From Gibbula magus (taxonomy: Eukaryota > Mollusca > Gastropoda > Trochida > Trochidae), in the NCBI GenBank assembly GCA_936450465.1, contig OW388304.1, forward strand, positions 12,308,708-12,372,707: a DNA stretch of 64,000 nucleotides, read 5' to 3'. Shown here piece by piece: positions 9,778 through 20,672 of the stretch (its first letter is position 1; each line of letters begins with the position of its first letter). Position numbers and translations under genes: made by a program. Below the pieces are notes generated by a model. The model did no database searches, had not been told where the DNA came from, and saw nothing but the letters and a program-made list of their open reading frames with translations.

Positions 9778-12080
9778 AGATCATTTCGATAGACAGTTAC
9801 CCTGAATCTGAACAGGGTTGATGAGGAGATCATTTCGATAGACAGTTACCCTGAATCTGAACAGGGCTGATGAGGAGACCATTTCGTTAGATAGTTACCC
9901 TGAATCTGAACAGGGTTGATGAGGAGATCATTTCGATAGACAGTTACCCTGAATCTGAACAGGGTTGATGAGGAGACCATTTCGTTAGATAGTTACCCTG
10001 AATCTGAACAGGGTTGATGAGGAGATCATTTCGATAGACAGTTACCCTGAATCTGAACAGGGCTGATGAGGAGATCATTTCGATAGACAGTTACCCTGAA
10101 TCTGAACATGGTTAATGAGGAGACCATTTCGTTAGATAGTTACCATGAATCTGAACAGGGTTGATGAGGAGATCATTTCGTTAGATAGTTACCATGAATC
10201 TGAACAGGGTTGATGAGGAGATCATTTCGTTAGATAGTTACCATGAATCTGAACAGGGCTGATGAGGAGATCATTTCGATAGACAGTTACCCTGAATCTG
10301 AACATGGTTGATGAGGAGACCATTTCGTTAGACAGTTACCCTGAATCTGAACAGGGCTGATGAGGAGACCATTTCGGTAGATAGTTACCATGAATCTGAA
10401 CAGGGTTGATGAGGAGATCATTTCGATAGACAGTTACCCTGAATCTGAACAGGGTTGATGAGGAGATCATTTCGATAGACAGTTACCCTGAATCTGAACA
10501 GGGTTGATGAGGAGACCATTTCGTTAGATAGTTACCCTGAATCTGAACAGGGTTGATGAGGAGATCATTTCGATAGACAGTTACCCTGAATCTGAACAGG
10601 GCTGATGAGGAGATCATTTCGATAGACAGTTACCCTGAATCTGAACATGGTTGATGAGGAGACCATTTCGTTAGATAGTTACCATGAATCTGAACAGGGT
10701 TGATGAGGAGACCATTTCGTTAGATAGTTACCCTGAATCTGAACAGGGTTGATGAGGAGATCATTTCGATAGACAGTTACCCTGAATCTGAACAGGGCTG
10801 ATGAGGAGATCATTTCGATAGACAGTTACCCTGAATCTGAACATGGTTAATGAGGAGACCATTTCGTTAGATAGTTACCATGAATCTGAACAGGGTTGAT
10901 GAGGAGATCATTTCGTTAGATAGTTACCATGAATCTGAACAGGGTTGATGAGGAGATCATTTCGTTAGATAGTTACCATGAATCTGAACAGGGCTGATGA
11001 GGAGATCATTTCGATAGACAGTTACCCTGAATCTGAACATGGTTGATGAGGAGACCATTTCGTTAGACAGTTACCCTGAATCTGAACAGGGCTGATGAGG
11101 AGACCATTTCGGTAGATAGTTACCATGAATCTGAACAGGGTTGATGAGGAGATCATTTCGATAGACAGTTACCCTGAATCTGAACAGGGTTGATGAGGAG
11201 ATCATTTCGATAGACAGTTACCCTGAATCTGAACAGGGTTGATGAGGAGACCATTTCGTTAGATAGTTACCCTGAATCTGAACAGGGTTGATGAGGAGAT
11301 CATTTCGATAGACAGTTACCCTGAATCTGAACAGGGCTGATGAGGAGATCATTTCGATAGACAGTTACCCTGAATCTGAACATGGTTGATGAGGAGACCA
11401 TTTCGTTAGATAGTTACCATGAATCTGAAGAGGGTTGATGAGGAGATCATTTCGTTAGATAGTTACCATGAATCTGAACAGGGTTGATGAGGAGATCATT
11501 TCGTTAGATAGTTACCATGAATCTGAACAGGGCTGATGAGGAGATCATTTCGATAGACAGTTACCCTGAATCTGAACATGGTTGATGAGGAGATCATTTC
11601 GTTAGATAGTTACCATGAATCTGAACAGGGTTGATGAGGATATCATTTCGTTAGATAGTTACCATGAATCTGAACAGGGTTGATGAGGATATCATTTCGT
11701 TAGATAGTTACCATGAATCTGAACAGGATTGATGAGGAGATCATTTCGTTAGATAGTTACCATGAATCTGAACAGGGTTGATGGGGAGATCATTTCGTTA
11801 GATAGTTACCATGAATCTGAACAGGGTTGATGAGGAGATCATTTCGTTAGATAGTTACCATGAATCTGAACAGGGTTGATGGGGAGATCATTTCGTTAGA
11901 TAGTTACCATGAATCTGAACAGGGTTGATGGGGAGATCATTTCGTTAGATAGTTACCATGAATCTGAACAGGGTTGATGGGGAGATCATTTCGTTAGATA
12001 GTTACCATGAATCTGAACAGGGTTGATGGGGAGATCATTTCGTTAGATAGTTACCATGAATCTGAACATGGTTGGTGAAG
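9778..12080. repeat. 49-bp minisatellite, about 47 copies, with a 735-bp (15-mer) higher-order repeat
   Basis: The monomer carries ATTTCG(A/T)TAGA, AGTTACC(C/A)TGAATCTGAA, CA(G/T)GG and TGATGAGGAGA. Monomers differ at a few diagnostic sites: GATAGACAG or GTTAGATAG, CCCTG or CCATG, CAGGG or CATGG, and GGTTGATG or GGCTGATG. Rare variants recur exactly 735 bp apart: the GTTAATGAGG variant at 10111 and 10846, and CGGTAG at 10375 and 11110. That is 15 x 49 bp. The right end (from about 11590) is a more uniform run of the GTTAGATAG type with several GATGGGGAG variants. Many monomers contain CCCTG-N8-CAGGG, able to form a small hairpin. 49 is not a multiple of three and no frame stays open. Confidence 0.95.
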
Positions 12081-12305
12081 CTCACGAATTATTTATCGAT
12101 TTAAAACAACATTTGAAAATATAAAACTAGTGATAACCTTCAAATGCAACTGTGGCATTGTGATCTTTATCGTAAAGTAATTCCGTCTGTGTTTTTTGGT
12201 TTGTCACTCAGATTCGGGGCAAATGAGAGTTGACGCAACATCGTCAGATCGATCGTTTAACCAACGTCCTGAAACAATGTGTTACCTGTCAAAGAGTTCC
12301 AAATT
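12081..12305. other. Flank of the minisatellite, nothing assigned
   Basis: Some short minus-strand stretches look codon-like, but frames shift and stops intervene. No feature is supported. Confidence 0.3.
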
Positions 12306-12588
12306 AAGCACTAGTATCATCAGGACGAGATGAACGCTTCAGACAATTTTGTTCGGAAGGGCTTCCGCCGCCACTAATCTTGAAACCCTGTATACCTAAA
12401 TCCTAAACCTCTTTCAGAATGCAGATCACGTCAACATAGTACGAACTATAGTACTGACTCCTCGCATGCATTGTGTGAAGTAACCTTGAAACTTGATATT
12501 GTTGGTGGAATTCGTCTGCTTTATCTATGAAAATGTTACAGAATGTATGTCCAACACAGTGTTGTTGTGCCCCATGACTAGTTGACAT
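12306..12588 (-). pseudogene. Coding-like minus-strand frame interrupted by one TAG (possible gene remnant)
   Basis: From an ATG at 12586-12588 a 61-codon frame (MSTSHGAQQHCVGHTFCNIF at its start) runs to a TAG at 12403-12405. It then continues in the same frame for about 32 more codons (containing GFKISGGGSPSEQ) to a TAA at 12306-12308. Codon choice on both sides of the TAG looks balanced for an AT-rich region. I do not recognise a family, and there is no splice site that would remove the TAG: only about 20 bp separate possible exon edges, too short for an intron. It could be a decayed exon, a recoded stop or chance. Confidence 0.15.
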
Positions 12589-12803
12589 ATTTAATATTAT
12601 GTTATTTATTAAGTATTTCCGTATTGGCCGAGTTACAGGTCCGAGGTCCGTTATATAATTAACCTATTTTCATTCTATTTACACATCACTAAACATCTCA
12701 TTTATATTGAAATAACAATTACAAACATGATAAGTGAACAGATATCATGGGTCAAAGTTGTGAAGCTTCGGGCTTTCACGAAATGTCCGACTGCGCATGC
12801 TCA

Positions 12804-12885
12804 TATTGGCCCAGTTTGTCTCGTATTGGCCCTGTTCTTCCTGTATTGACCCAGTTTCCCCAGCTCTCTTTGGCCCAGTTCTCGA
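12804..12885. repeat. 20-bp tandem repeat of TATTGGCCCAGTTTGTCTCG type (4 units)
   Basis: Units start at 12804, 12824, 12844 and about 12868 (the last is offset by 4 bp and reads TTTGGCCCAGTTCTCG). The stretch is distinctly more GC-rich than its flanks. The short open frames here on both strands arise from the repeat. Confidence 0.7.
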
Positions 12886-12929
12886 ATAATATGGTCTACG
12901 CCGTAAATACCGTACATGTATACGTGTCA

Positions 12930-13396
12930 TAACATTGATAATTGTATGTAAAAATACGTAAAATCCCTCTCACCTGCATATATTCTTCGATTATACATCA
13001 TAACTGTATCACATATGTACAAATACGGTATAGAACCTCCCCTATGGTACATGTATGTTGATATGTTTTAACCATCCGGTATATTGAATACGGATATTTC
13101 CGCCACATTTTACCAAATTTAAGATAAAACATAATCGAACCATATTGGGAGTCCCCCCTCTAAAGCACCAAAGTATAATTTACCAACCAGGTAAAGAAAC
13201 TTCACATGTGAATATGTGTATGCATAACCTTATGGGAATCTATAGAATTCTCAATTATGATATATCTATATCCAATCAAACAGATTTCAAGTTATGCTAC
13301 TGATAAAACATAAAGTTACAGTTAAAAAAGAAGTATCTAAGCAATATATATATGAGTATATAATGAGTCGTTTCTCACGTGAAGTAAGGTTATATA
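12930..13396. other. Spacer, nothing recognised
   Basis: AT-rich, with many short near-repeats of TACGTA/ATATGTACAAATACGG type, but no defined unit. Confidence 0.4.
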
Positions 13397-13464
13397 TAGA
13401 AAAGAGTAAACATCAGATGGGTTTGACTGGATCAATCTTCTTTAATACGATGAGCTCATTTCGA

Positions 13465-13539
<75 letters not shown>

Positions 13540-13606
13540 GTAAACATCAGATGGTTTTGACTGGATCAATCTTCTTTAATACAATACGATGTGCTAATTT
13601 CGACCA
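13397..13606. repeat. Short duplication flanking a (TA)n microsatellite
   Basis: AAAGAGTAAACATCAGATGG, GGATCAATCTTCTTTAATAC and TTTCGACCA occur in order at about 13400-13468 and again at 13536-13604, separated by a pure TA run of about 65 bp (13469-13533). This fits a tandem duplication whose junction dinucleotide tract expanded. Confidence 0.85.
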
Positions 13607-15387
13607 GTATATCGGTCTTTTCAAGTACGCATATTCACCTTATGCTTTGGAAACGGTTTCGGATTGTTGAGCGCGCACACCCACGGACGGTCTTTATTTT
13701 GCACATTACATCTAATAACAGTGATGTATTGATGATTTACTGAATTGATTAGACTCTCCTACCTGACAGCCATGTGCTCTGCCTCTTGGACTGTCTCCAA
13801 GTTCACACCGTTCAGAAATCACTTCCTTTCTGTTAACACGTCTTTATGTCAGCTTCAGCAAACAACATTACCAGGCTTCAGATACAGTCTGGTAGTGTTG
13901 GTCTACTTACACCTCAAAAGGAAAGTTGAGAATACTGGGGGAGTTGCTGATTTGGGTCTCAGAAACAACTGCTACATCAACTATTCACTTAATCTTTCTA
14001 TAAGGCAAAATGATAAAACTTTTGTAATGATGTTATTTTTCCTTTTTCCTAAGTTTTAAAAATGTATCGAATGTATTGCGGACATTGACATGGTTTCATA
14101 ATTATCCACGAGTAAATGTATTCTGTTGACACTGTGGGAGACTGACTCTGTATTGGTAATTTACATTGGTGTCGATGTCATTGCTCCGGGGGTATGAATT
14201 TGTAAGAGTCTGAAAATGATTGATAATCACCGACTTACCACAATTCGAAGCAGTCTACGGATTCCCTTAGAAATGGCGCCATCTAAACTGATGGTTATTG
14301 TCCTATTAATACTTTATGCATGCTATTTACGGATATAAAGTTAAACCGAACAATTTTATATTAAATGATTATGCAAAGACAATTAAGTTTGTGTCGCCCT
14401 CATGCATATAGAACTGTTGTCTTTTAAATATGCATGTAAAGCGTCGTAGCTTCCGCGTTGCTTGTCATCGAGCTCGTTAAACGATTAATGTCTTGCCTCA
14501 AAGAATAGCGTCAGAAATATCCAAAAATAATATTCTGGTATTAATTCAAATAAACGTGAATAGCCTTTTCGCATCTGAGGACATAAACGTCTCTTTACGA
14601 TTAAATATTGTTCTGATACAGGTTTTAACATATTTTATGCAGTATTATATTATGTGTATTCCATTTTTGCGTAGGTTGGTTATTGCCCTCCATCTTGAGA
14701 CCAGTATCAAACGAGGAAGATGCCATATTGTAAACGTGCATCTTGCATATATCAATAGGTCAACGTTTTCGCATTTACATTTAATTTGTGCTTGGCAGAA
14801 AGGTGTCGGATCTTCACGAGAAGCTAAACATAAACGAAGTAATCCACAGTCGAAAACAGATCTGATTTAGTAACTATGTAGACCTAATCTGCAAATTCTA
14901 ACTTTCATGGCTAAGAACATGGCAAATCGGTTACTAAGCAATTGCGTATAATATAAGTGGCTTCTGCTCCACATGCTACATAGCATATAGAGTTAACATT
15001 TGATTATTATGTCCCTGGTCAGGTTAAGTAACGTTGGTCAGATATATCCTATATTCGTTATGGTCTCATACTTCACTACCAACTGATATGCCTTTATTAC
15101 ATGTGATTATAATGGCCATGGGATAGATGTATTGAGATCATTCGATAATTTATGGAATAACATTTCTTTCGACATTTCTACATAACAAACGTGCATCACT
15201 GGGGATAGAAGAATTTGAAAGTTGAGTTGTTTATGGCTGGATTACTTTATTATTTCTACTAACCAATTAGAGGTAAAAGATAATGAGAAGGGGGTTACGG
15301 TTAGTAGAGGAGATAAACCAGTTCTCTAAACAGACCAATCAGACCCTCGCCTTCATGTACTAACCAATTAGTATTAAAAGTAAGCTG
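13607..15387. other. Spacer; an open frame of 125 codons at 14493-14870 (+) is not supported as a gene
   Basis: The plus frame at 14493-14870 starts with TTG, lacks motifs and has no acceptor, donor or poly(A) context. A 104-codon frame at 13745-14059 is similarly unsupported. No RNA genes or element ends were seen. Confidence 0.4.
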
Positions 15388-15399
15388 TCAATCTTGATC

Positions 15400-15692
15400 C
15401 AGTTAGCGCGTTCGGCTTCGGATCAATAGGTGAGTGGTTCGAATCTCGCCAGGGGCACGGCAACTTTGTCTGCAGTGGACAACTGTTCTTCACGGAGTAA
15501 GCTTTGGGTGCAACGCGACACTGAATTTCAGCGTAGTTCATCCATCTTTCGCTACTTCCAGTCGACGCTCGCAGGTTTCATCGCAATGCATAGCCACATG
15601 GCGTTGCGGGCTTTCTCCCTGCCATTATTCTAGCAGTCGTGATATAAGTGAAATACTATTGAGAGCGGCGTTAAACTCCAAATCACCTCACC
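15400..15692 (+). mobile_element. tRNA-Arg-derived SINE, slightly 5'-truncated, with 12-bp target duplication
   Basis: Begins at GTTAGCGCGTTCGGCTTCGG, so the first part of the A box is missing. It retains a B box (GGTTCGAATCT), the body shared with the copy at 6487-6799 (GCATAGCCACATGGCGTTGC) and the tail GCGGCGTTAAACTCC followed by CACCTCACC. Flanking direct repeats are TCAATCTTGATC at 15388-15399 and TCAATCCTGATC at 15693-15704 (one mismatch). Compared with the first copy it carries more substitutions, so it is probably older. Open frames across it are not genes. Confidence 0.9.
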
Positions 15693-15704
15693 TCAATCCT
15701 GATC

Positions 15705-16007
15705 AATGAAGAGGTATGTATTAAGAATTTTTTCAAAACTTGTTTAATCGCCAGGCGAAGTAAGCGGACAACATGCTCGCTTATCGACATCATTCTGACA
15801 CTTCACAGATCACGATTTCTGGTGACTACTATAAACTATAAACACCTGTCGAGCTCTTTTAGTACCTGTGTCCGTCTAGTATATCTCTATTGTATATCTG
15901 TGTCTGTAATCTGTTAATCGGAGTTTGTGTTCATTACAACTTCAATTAATACAAGACGTGTTTGTTTTCATTTGCTAGTTCCTCTGGGGACCTCATTTTG
16001 CTATTCC
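15705..16007. other. Spacer, nothing recognised
   Basis: No open frame or repeat structure of note. Confidence 0.4.
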
Positions 16008-16226
16008 AGGCCTACCATACAAACGGCACACACATCTTCAAAACTGTACTAATATACCCTTAATCAGTTCACAAATCCCCACAATAGTACGACAAACCTT
16101 CCTAAACTGAATTCCAATCCTCGAACACTGAATTAATATCCTCTAAAACTAATTCCATGTCCTCTAAAACTAAGTTACATGTTAGTACAGTTAGTAAGAT
16201 GTGTGTGCCGTTTGTATGGTAGGCCT
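16008..16226. mobile_element. 219-bp MITE with 31-bp perfect terminal inverted repeats
   Basis: The left end (16008-16038) starts AGGCCTACCATACAAACGGC. The right end (16196-16226) is its exact reverse complement and ends ...GGTAGGCCT. Pairing continues imperfectly inward (AAACTGTACTAA against TTAGTACAGTTA). The interior holds ACTGAATTCCAATCC and CTCTAAAACTAATTCC near-repeats and no reading frame. The terminal AGGCCT is itself a palindrome, so the exact ends and any target duplication cannot be fixed; no direct repeat is visible just outside. It is a non-autonomous element whose superfamily is not assignable. Confidence 0.85.
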
Positions 16227-16554
16227 GTAATCGTAACAGTAGGATCAATCGTTATTTGAGCGAGAAGAAATATCGTCAATGTATAGAGGAGGAAACTCGA
16301 GTACATTAGTTTCGATATGGACCAACTTCCGGTATGATAGGATCAAAGTGAGGAGAGGATATTAAAATGTTTCTATATTATGTTGAGTAAGTACTGGTGT
16401 GGTTACGTAACAAGATGTTAACACAACCATGGGCAAAATAACTGGATAATAGAGTTAAGAAGGCGGAAAACGGATGTGAAAAGAAGAGCGAGTAAGAGAA
16501 CAGTTTAAAAGTTAACCTTCTACCTACTTCCTAGCCCAGAAACAAAACAAATTT
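16227..16554. other. Spacer, nothing recognised
   Basis: No supported feature. Confidence 0.4.
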
Positions 16555-16780
16555 GTGTAGCCGCACTGTAGGACAAATTGGTTGTCAAAATGCAGACGAA
16601 TTGAGTATGGTATGATGGCAATAAAATGTTATTTAACAGTTTTGATTCCGTATAATGGGGGTATTAGTATGTATAGCAGCAGTGTAGGACACATTGGTTG
16701 TCAAAATGCAGACGCATAGAGAATGGTATAACGGCAATAAAATAACATTTAAAGTTTTGACTTGGGAGCAATTTGAATGG
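16555..16780. repeat. ~116-bp diverged tandem duplication
   Basis: TGTAGGACA followed by ATTGGTTGTCAAAATGCAGA starts near 16567 and again near 16683. The shared order continues through GAGTATGGTAT/GAGAATGGTAT, GGCAATAAAAT and GTTTTGA. The units have diverged and contain small indels. Confidence 0.8.
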
Positions 16781-17028
16781 TAGACATGCTGGTACTAATG
16801 ATAAGCTATGACATAACTCTTATTTACTTGTGTCGATCATCTTATGTTGATTTTCTGTAGTTGGTAATAAACTGTCAACAATAATCGGATTAAAAAATAA
16901 TTATGTGACGCTTTAACAACGATCACATGCCACTGGTATGAGTTTAATCATTGGTACCATAATAACATACTATTTATGGACATGAGACAATTGACAATAC
17001 CACAAACGGCATGCATGTAGGTCTACAG

Positions 17029-17158
17029 CGGAGCTGCCCAATTGAATACCAAGGTTCAGTAATATCACCTCGAGCTACAAGAACATTTTCTGTACAATTG
17101 ATGACCTGTTTTGTTGACATGAAGTGCAACACCACATATGATTTGGTCGCTCAACCAG
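17029..17158 (+). CDS. Weak candidate internal exon, cysteine-containing, unidentified
   Basis: A plus-strand frame between an AG (CTACAG, ending 17028) and a CAG|GTACAT donor (17158/17159) encodes about 43 residues, starting RSCPIEYQGSVISPRA and containing MTCFVDMKCNTTYDL. It has three cysteines, and base composition is less AT-rich than its flanks. The spacing of cysteines after a SPRA-type stretch is loosely reminiscent of PAN/apple domains, but this is only an impression. The acceptor has a poor pyrimidine tract and the frame runs upstream to an ATG at 17011. It could equally be chance. Confidence 0.17.
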
Positions 17159-17219
17159 GTACATTGCATATCACACTTTCATTGTATCATTGTTTCCTTC
17201 AATGCCACTAATCGTCGTG

Positions 17220-18420
17220 AATAACGATCTTACGTTCACTCAATCAAAGAGGGATAGCTTTTAAAACCATGCACGCTGCGAATTCCCATGTTTCTCAAAG
17301 TTGTTATGGAACAGTTAGTTTGATAGAAATTCTCTATTTTACAGGATGCATTTTATATTCAAGATTGATATGTCCATGAGGCAAAACTTATGTTGTTGGT
17401 TTAGAATTCGAAACAGTTCTTCTATTACGAAATGCTTCAGCTATTTTGTGAAAATAATAGCTACTGCAATTCAACAACAATCGATGATGTTGATCTGATA
17501 AAAGGAATTTAACAATAGAATGGTTTTAAGCTTGTTTGTCATTTCGCATTGCAATCTTAGCGTAAAGATCAATCGAAAACCCGCCGTTGTTTCTTCGCCG
17601 AATCCTATTTTTTAACTTTAAATTGAATTAATTGCTCTATGGAAAACCCAACCGATTTGCTATTGGAAGTCATTTTAGCTTTGGGATAATACAAGTTAAA
17701 TCAATATTGTTAGATCATACCACATCACAACATGCCAAACGCGGAAGCCTGCGAATAAAACATTATCCATACAACGTGAAATAGCCAATTTAATCAAAAC
17801 ATAAACTCCTATAACACAAGATGTCCTTCAGCTCTCATTCAATACCCCGTCGATCTTGTGTTGTAATGTGATAACTGGCTGAAAATAATCATGGATATTA
17901 AGGTTCCATAGTGTTCAAAATACTGTTCCAATACCTGATGATCTGTATCCTATTGAGTTGATTTGTAAAGCATCTAAAGAAATGTCCGAAGTTCAAAGTA
18001 AAGAATAAGATATAGCCCGAAGGTCCAATTAGGTTTCATTCAAATAACTGAATAATGTCATTTGCTTCATTGTGCTGTTCAGATCGTGATCGCCTTGTGT
18101 AACTTTGAAGTGCAACTTTTCTTCCATTTAAAAATCTCTGACTGTAATTGTTTACCACATTACTCTTTGACGGACATGAAATGTATTATGAAGTTAAATG
18201 AATGAAAAAAACTTGTATTGACGATTTTATTACTTGACATTTACATTGACAACGATAGTAATCTTATATGGTCATGCTTCCACGGGGGCTGGTATGCTGA
18301 AATTATACGTCCTCAGTCAAAAACTTCGTCCTCTGACAGCTACCTAGGCCTACATATAAAACATATTGGTATGTAACGCACTCAAACATCCCTCTTCGTT
18401 CCGGGGCGACTTCTGGCTTG
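17220..18420. other. Spacer, nothing recognised
   Basis: AT-rich. No open frames above 60 codons and no paired ends were seen on either strand. Confidence 0.45.
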
Positions 18421-18425
18421 GAAAA

Positions 18426-18821
18426 TAATAATAATAATAATAATAATAATATATCTGCTTCTATAGCGCTGGGTTCCATGCATGCATGCTCAAAGCGCTA
18501 ACAATGTCCAAGAAATTGACTAAAAAGATGGGTTTTCAGTTTTTTCTTGAAAAGTTCGCTGCTCTCTACTGATCGCAGATCAACGGGAAGCTGATTCCAC
18601 AGTTTGGCTGCTGCATAGTGAAATGTCCTATAACCAAATGTCTTCATCCTTGGTTGCTTGACGTCAAGTTGAAGTTTGGAACTGGAGCGCAGGAGCCTTG
18701 AGGGTGTGTACAGTGTGATCAGGTCCTGCAGGTATTCTGGTGCTCTTTCATACACGCAGTTGTGGACCAGTACAAGGACTTTGAAATCAATCAAAAATAC
18801 AGAAACCACGGTCGGTAGCAT
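18426..18821 (-). mobile_element. 3' end of a CR1/L2-type non-LTR retrotransposon (5'-truncated)
   Basis: On the minus strand a frame of 107 codons from 18821 to 18498 encodes the C-terminal tail of a LINE ORF2. It shows IDFKVLVLVHNCVYERAPEYL, then LYTPSRLLRSSS, KTFGYRTFHYAAAKLWNQLP, and ends with a SSELFKKKLKTHLF block. This order (APEYLQDL, YTPSR-LRSS, G-R-F-AAAKLWN-LP, F-LKTHLF) is characteristic of the post-RT region in CR1, L2 and Rex1-like elements. After the stop come AGCGCTTTGAG, TAGCGC and an (ATT)n/(AAT)n microsatellite at 18426-18451, the usual 3' terminus of L2-like elements. RT and endonuclease domains are absent. It is a typical dead-on-arrival truncated copy, although this remnant of the frame is uninterrupted. 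Confidence 0.9.
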
Positions 18822-18894
18822 ACATGATTAAAGCCAGATAAATTCCCTTTCGATTGAATGTGGAATTATCAAAATCGGTTTATCTTTTGCCGAG

Positions 18895-19185
18895 CTACAT
18901 TGATTGAAAGTCGAGAAAAGACCATGTTTTCATGAGTACGCCAAAGACCTGCCTCACAAAATCACCGCTTTCGGGTGGAGAAATTAGGAATATTTCAATG
19001 GAATACGTGTTGTCGACGATAAAGATAACCATATCGCAATCCTGACTCTTCAAATGCATTATGTTGGGATCCTTACCTTTTTCTCGCGATTTTATTACAT
19101 TCAAGAAAGGCACTATCGAGCGATCGACTCCGTCATGTTCGACCTTCACCTTCGAACAGAGGGTAAGATTCTCTTTATCATTCAA
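18895..19185 (-). CDS. Candidate coding exon, unidentified (96 codons)
   Basis: The minus-strand frame runs from just after a TGA (about 19198) to a TAG at 18895-18897. It contains NVIKSREKGKDPNIMHL, CDMVIFIVDNTYSIEIFLIS and PPESGDFVRQVFG. Codon use is mixed, with many C/G-ending codons (GTC, GAC, ATC, TTC), and the pattern of alternating charged and beta-strand-like hydrophobic residues (DMVIFIVDN, IEIFLIS) looks like a globular protein. The start is TTG or an upstream exon; no good acceptor was found. It lies immediately 5' of the minus-strand LINE remnant but does not resemble LINE proteins. No family is recognised. Chance remains possible, since open frames of this length occur by chance in AT-rich DNA. 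Confidence 0.25.
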   Translation of the reverse strand: MNDKENLTLCSKVKVEHDGVDRSIVPFLNVIKSREKGKDPNIMHLKSQDCDMVIFIVDNTYSIEIFLISPPESGDFVRQVFGVLMKTWSFLDFQSM

Positions 19186-19189
19186 ACTC

Positions 19190-19429
19190 GCTCTTCATAA
19201 CACAACATAATTCATGTGAAGGGTCAAACATAATAATGTTAACAGTTGTGTAGAAATCAGTCGCGGAGATTATTTTAAAATACATGATTATCTTATACAA
19301 TGAGGATAAAAGGGGCTGTAGCACGTTTTTGCGAATTTTATTATTTCAAATTTCCTATTTATAATTACACAAATCAATTATCCTCAGTGGCAATAACGGT
19401 GTTGTGTGTAAAGCAAACATTGCATGACG
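19190..19429. other. Spacer, nothing recognised
   Basis: No feature supported. Confidence 0.4.
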
Positions 19430-19590
19430 GCCATTTAATGTGAACACCTTTTATTCTTTCGAATTACAAAAAATTATTTCCATGGCTTAACCGAACCATG
19501 TACACTAATTTTTTTAACTTGATTTGCCGAAGAGAGGGATGTTTTACTATTGGTGACATTATTTTGCAAATCAGATTGGGTAAATATCTG
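19430..19590. repeat. Interspersed repeat, copy 1 (partner at 25190-25345)
   Basis: Shares GT(G/A)AACACCTTTTA(T/C)T, TTTCG, ATGGCTTAACC(G/A)AA and a later TTGGT(G/A)ACATT(A/T)ATTTT with 25190-25345 in the same order and orientation, with much divergence. No ends are defined. Confidence 0.6.
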
Positions 19591-20496
19591 ATTGGTTGAA
19601 GAATAATAGTCAGTAGGTTTGAGGTGGTGGGTACACGGTTATTTGGGCTTCTAAGTTTCACAATGAACATTTGCAGTACAAAAGTATTTATTGGGGTGTC
19701 AGACACAAGCTAATGCATGTGATAAGGGACAACGCAGAGACCAGTGGTGGATTAGAGTAGCGCAGTAGATTTATTGAGCTAGTCAGCACAGAGGAATGGT
19801 GTTGAAAGGTACGAAACAACAAAAGGGTAGAACAAGATTTGCCTCCGACGGATTTATCAATACAACCATTGACCATCAATCACCCATACAACCATAAATC
19901 AACATACAAACATCAATCATCCAAACAACCATCAATACTCCACAACCCACTCCACTCCTTATCAGCTTGTACAACATCTACCAGAAACTTACATTGAGGT
20001 TTACTTGAGATATATGGCCAAATAATAATAAGAACGGAAGAATTCCCAGCTTGTTGGTACACTGCTACTTCCGCGATCATTCTCACATCATTGACAGATT
20101 GTTGCTTTGGACTTACTTGTTTTCGATTCTTAAAAAGGAGTTATCGACAACAGGTCATCACAATGTAAGCCACAGGGGAAGGGACCTCTTTTAAGGTTCA
20201 GATTCCAATACAATCTACAAGGTAGCTAATCTTGTGTTTAATATCTTCTCAGCAACGTTTTGTCTCCAGGGTGACATAACTCAGATATATTACAGTTCAC
20301 AGCATATAACAGGTGAACGGCGGTATATCTGTTATGGCGTTTTATCTACAATTCGGCATTTATATTCCTGTATGAGTACTAACATTAGTGTTAACAAACA
20401 CCCATGGAGTACACAAACAAAGGTTTATTGAACCATTGGGATGTAACATCACTAGACATAAACAATAAACTGTTCATACATTAGATGAGTAAATGT
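19591..20496. other. Spacer with a short CATCAATCA-rich simple tract
   Basis: A low-complexity tract of ACCATCAATCACCCATACAA type lies at about 19865-19945. No gene is supported. Confidence 0.45.
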
Positions 20497-20562
20497 GTGA
20501 GTTATTGTTTAACGCCAATTCGGCAGTATCACAGCCATTAGTGGCGAGATATTTGCCTAATT
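20497..20562 (-). mobile_element. SINE/LINE tail-like fragment (TGAGTTATTGTTTAACGCC family)
   Basis: GTGAGTTATTGTTTAACGCC followed by ATTCGGCAGTAT-ACAGCCATT and GGCGAGATATTT. The same string, more canonical, occurs at 47821-47880. It resembles the reverse complement of the SINE tails here (GGCGTTAAAC, then CTCAC), so it is read as a minus-strand tail fragment of a related element. Confidence 0.6.
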
Positions 20563-20672
20563 TAACAACATTTTGCAAAAAATAGAGCCATGGGCTCTGA
20601 AGCTCATCAGGTTACATTTATGTTAAATATTTAAGTTATCTCAAGTAATACATTGTTTACAAGCAAAAGGTA

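Noticed and set aside
9778..12080. Hammerhead ribozymes in the 49-bp repeat (CTGATGAG is present in some monomers)
   Set aside because: No GAAA box follows on the same strand; the plus strand has TTTC instead. The two boxes do not co-occur in the required order on either strand.
9778..12080. CRISPR-like array
   Set aside because: Period 49 bp with no unique spacers; the whole monomer repeats, and the genome is eukaryotic.
14493..14870. 125-codon plus frame
   Set aside because: TTG start, no motifs, no splice or poly(A) context; such lengths are expected by chance in AT-rich sequence.
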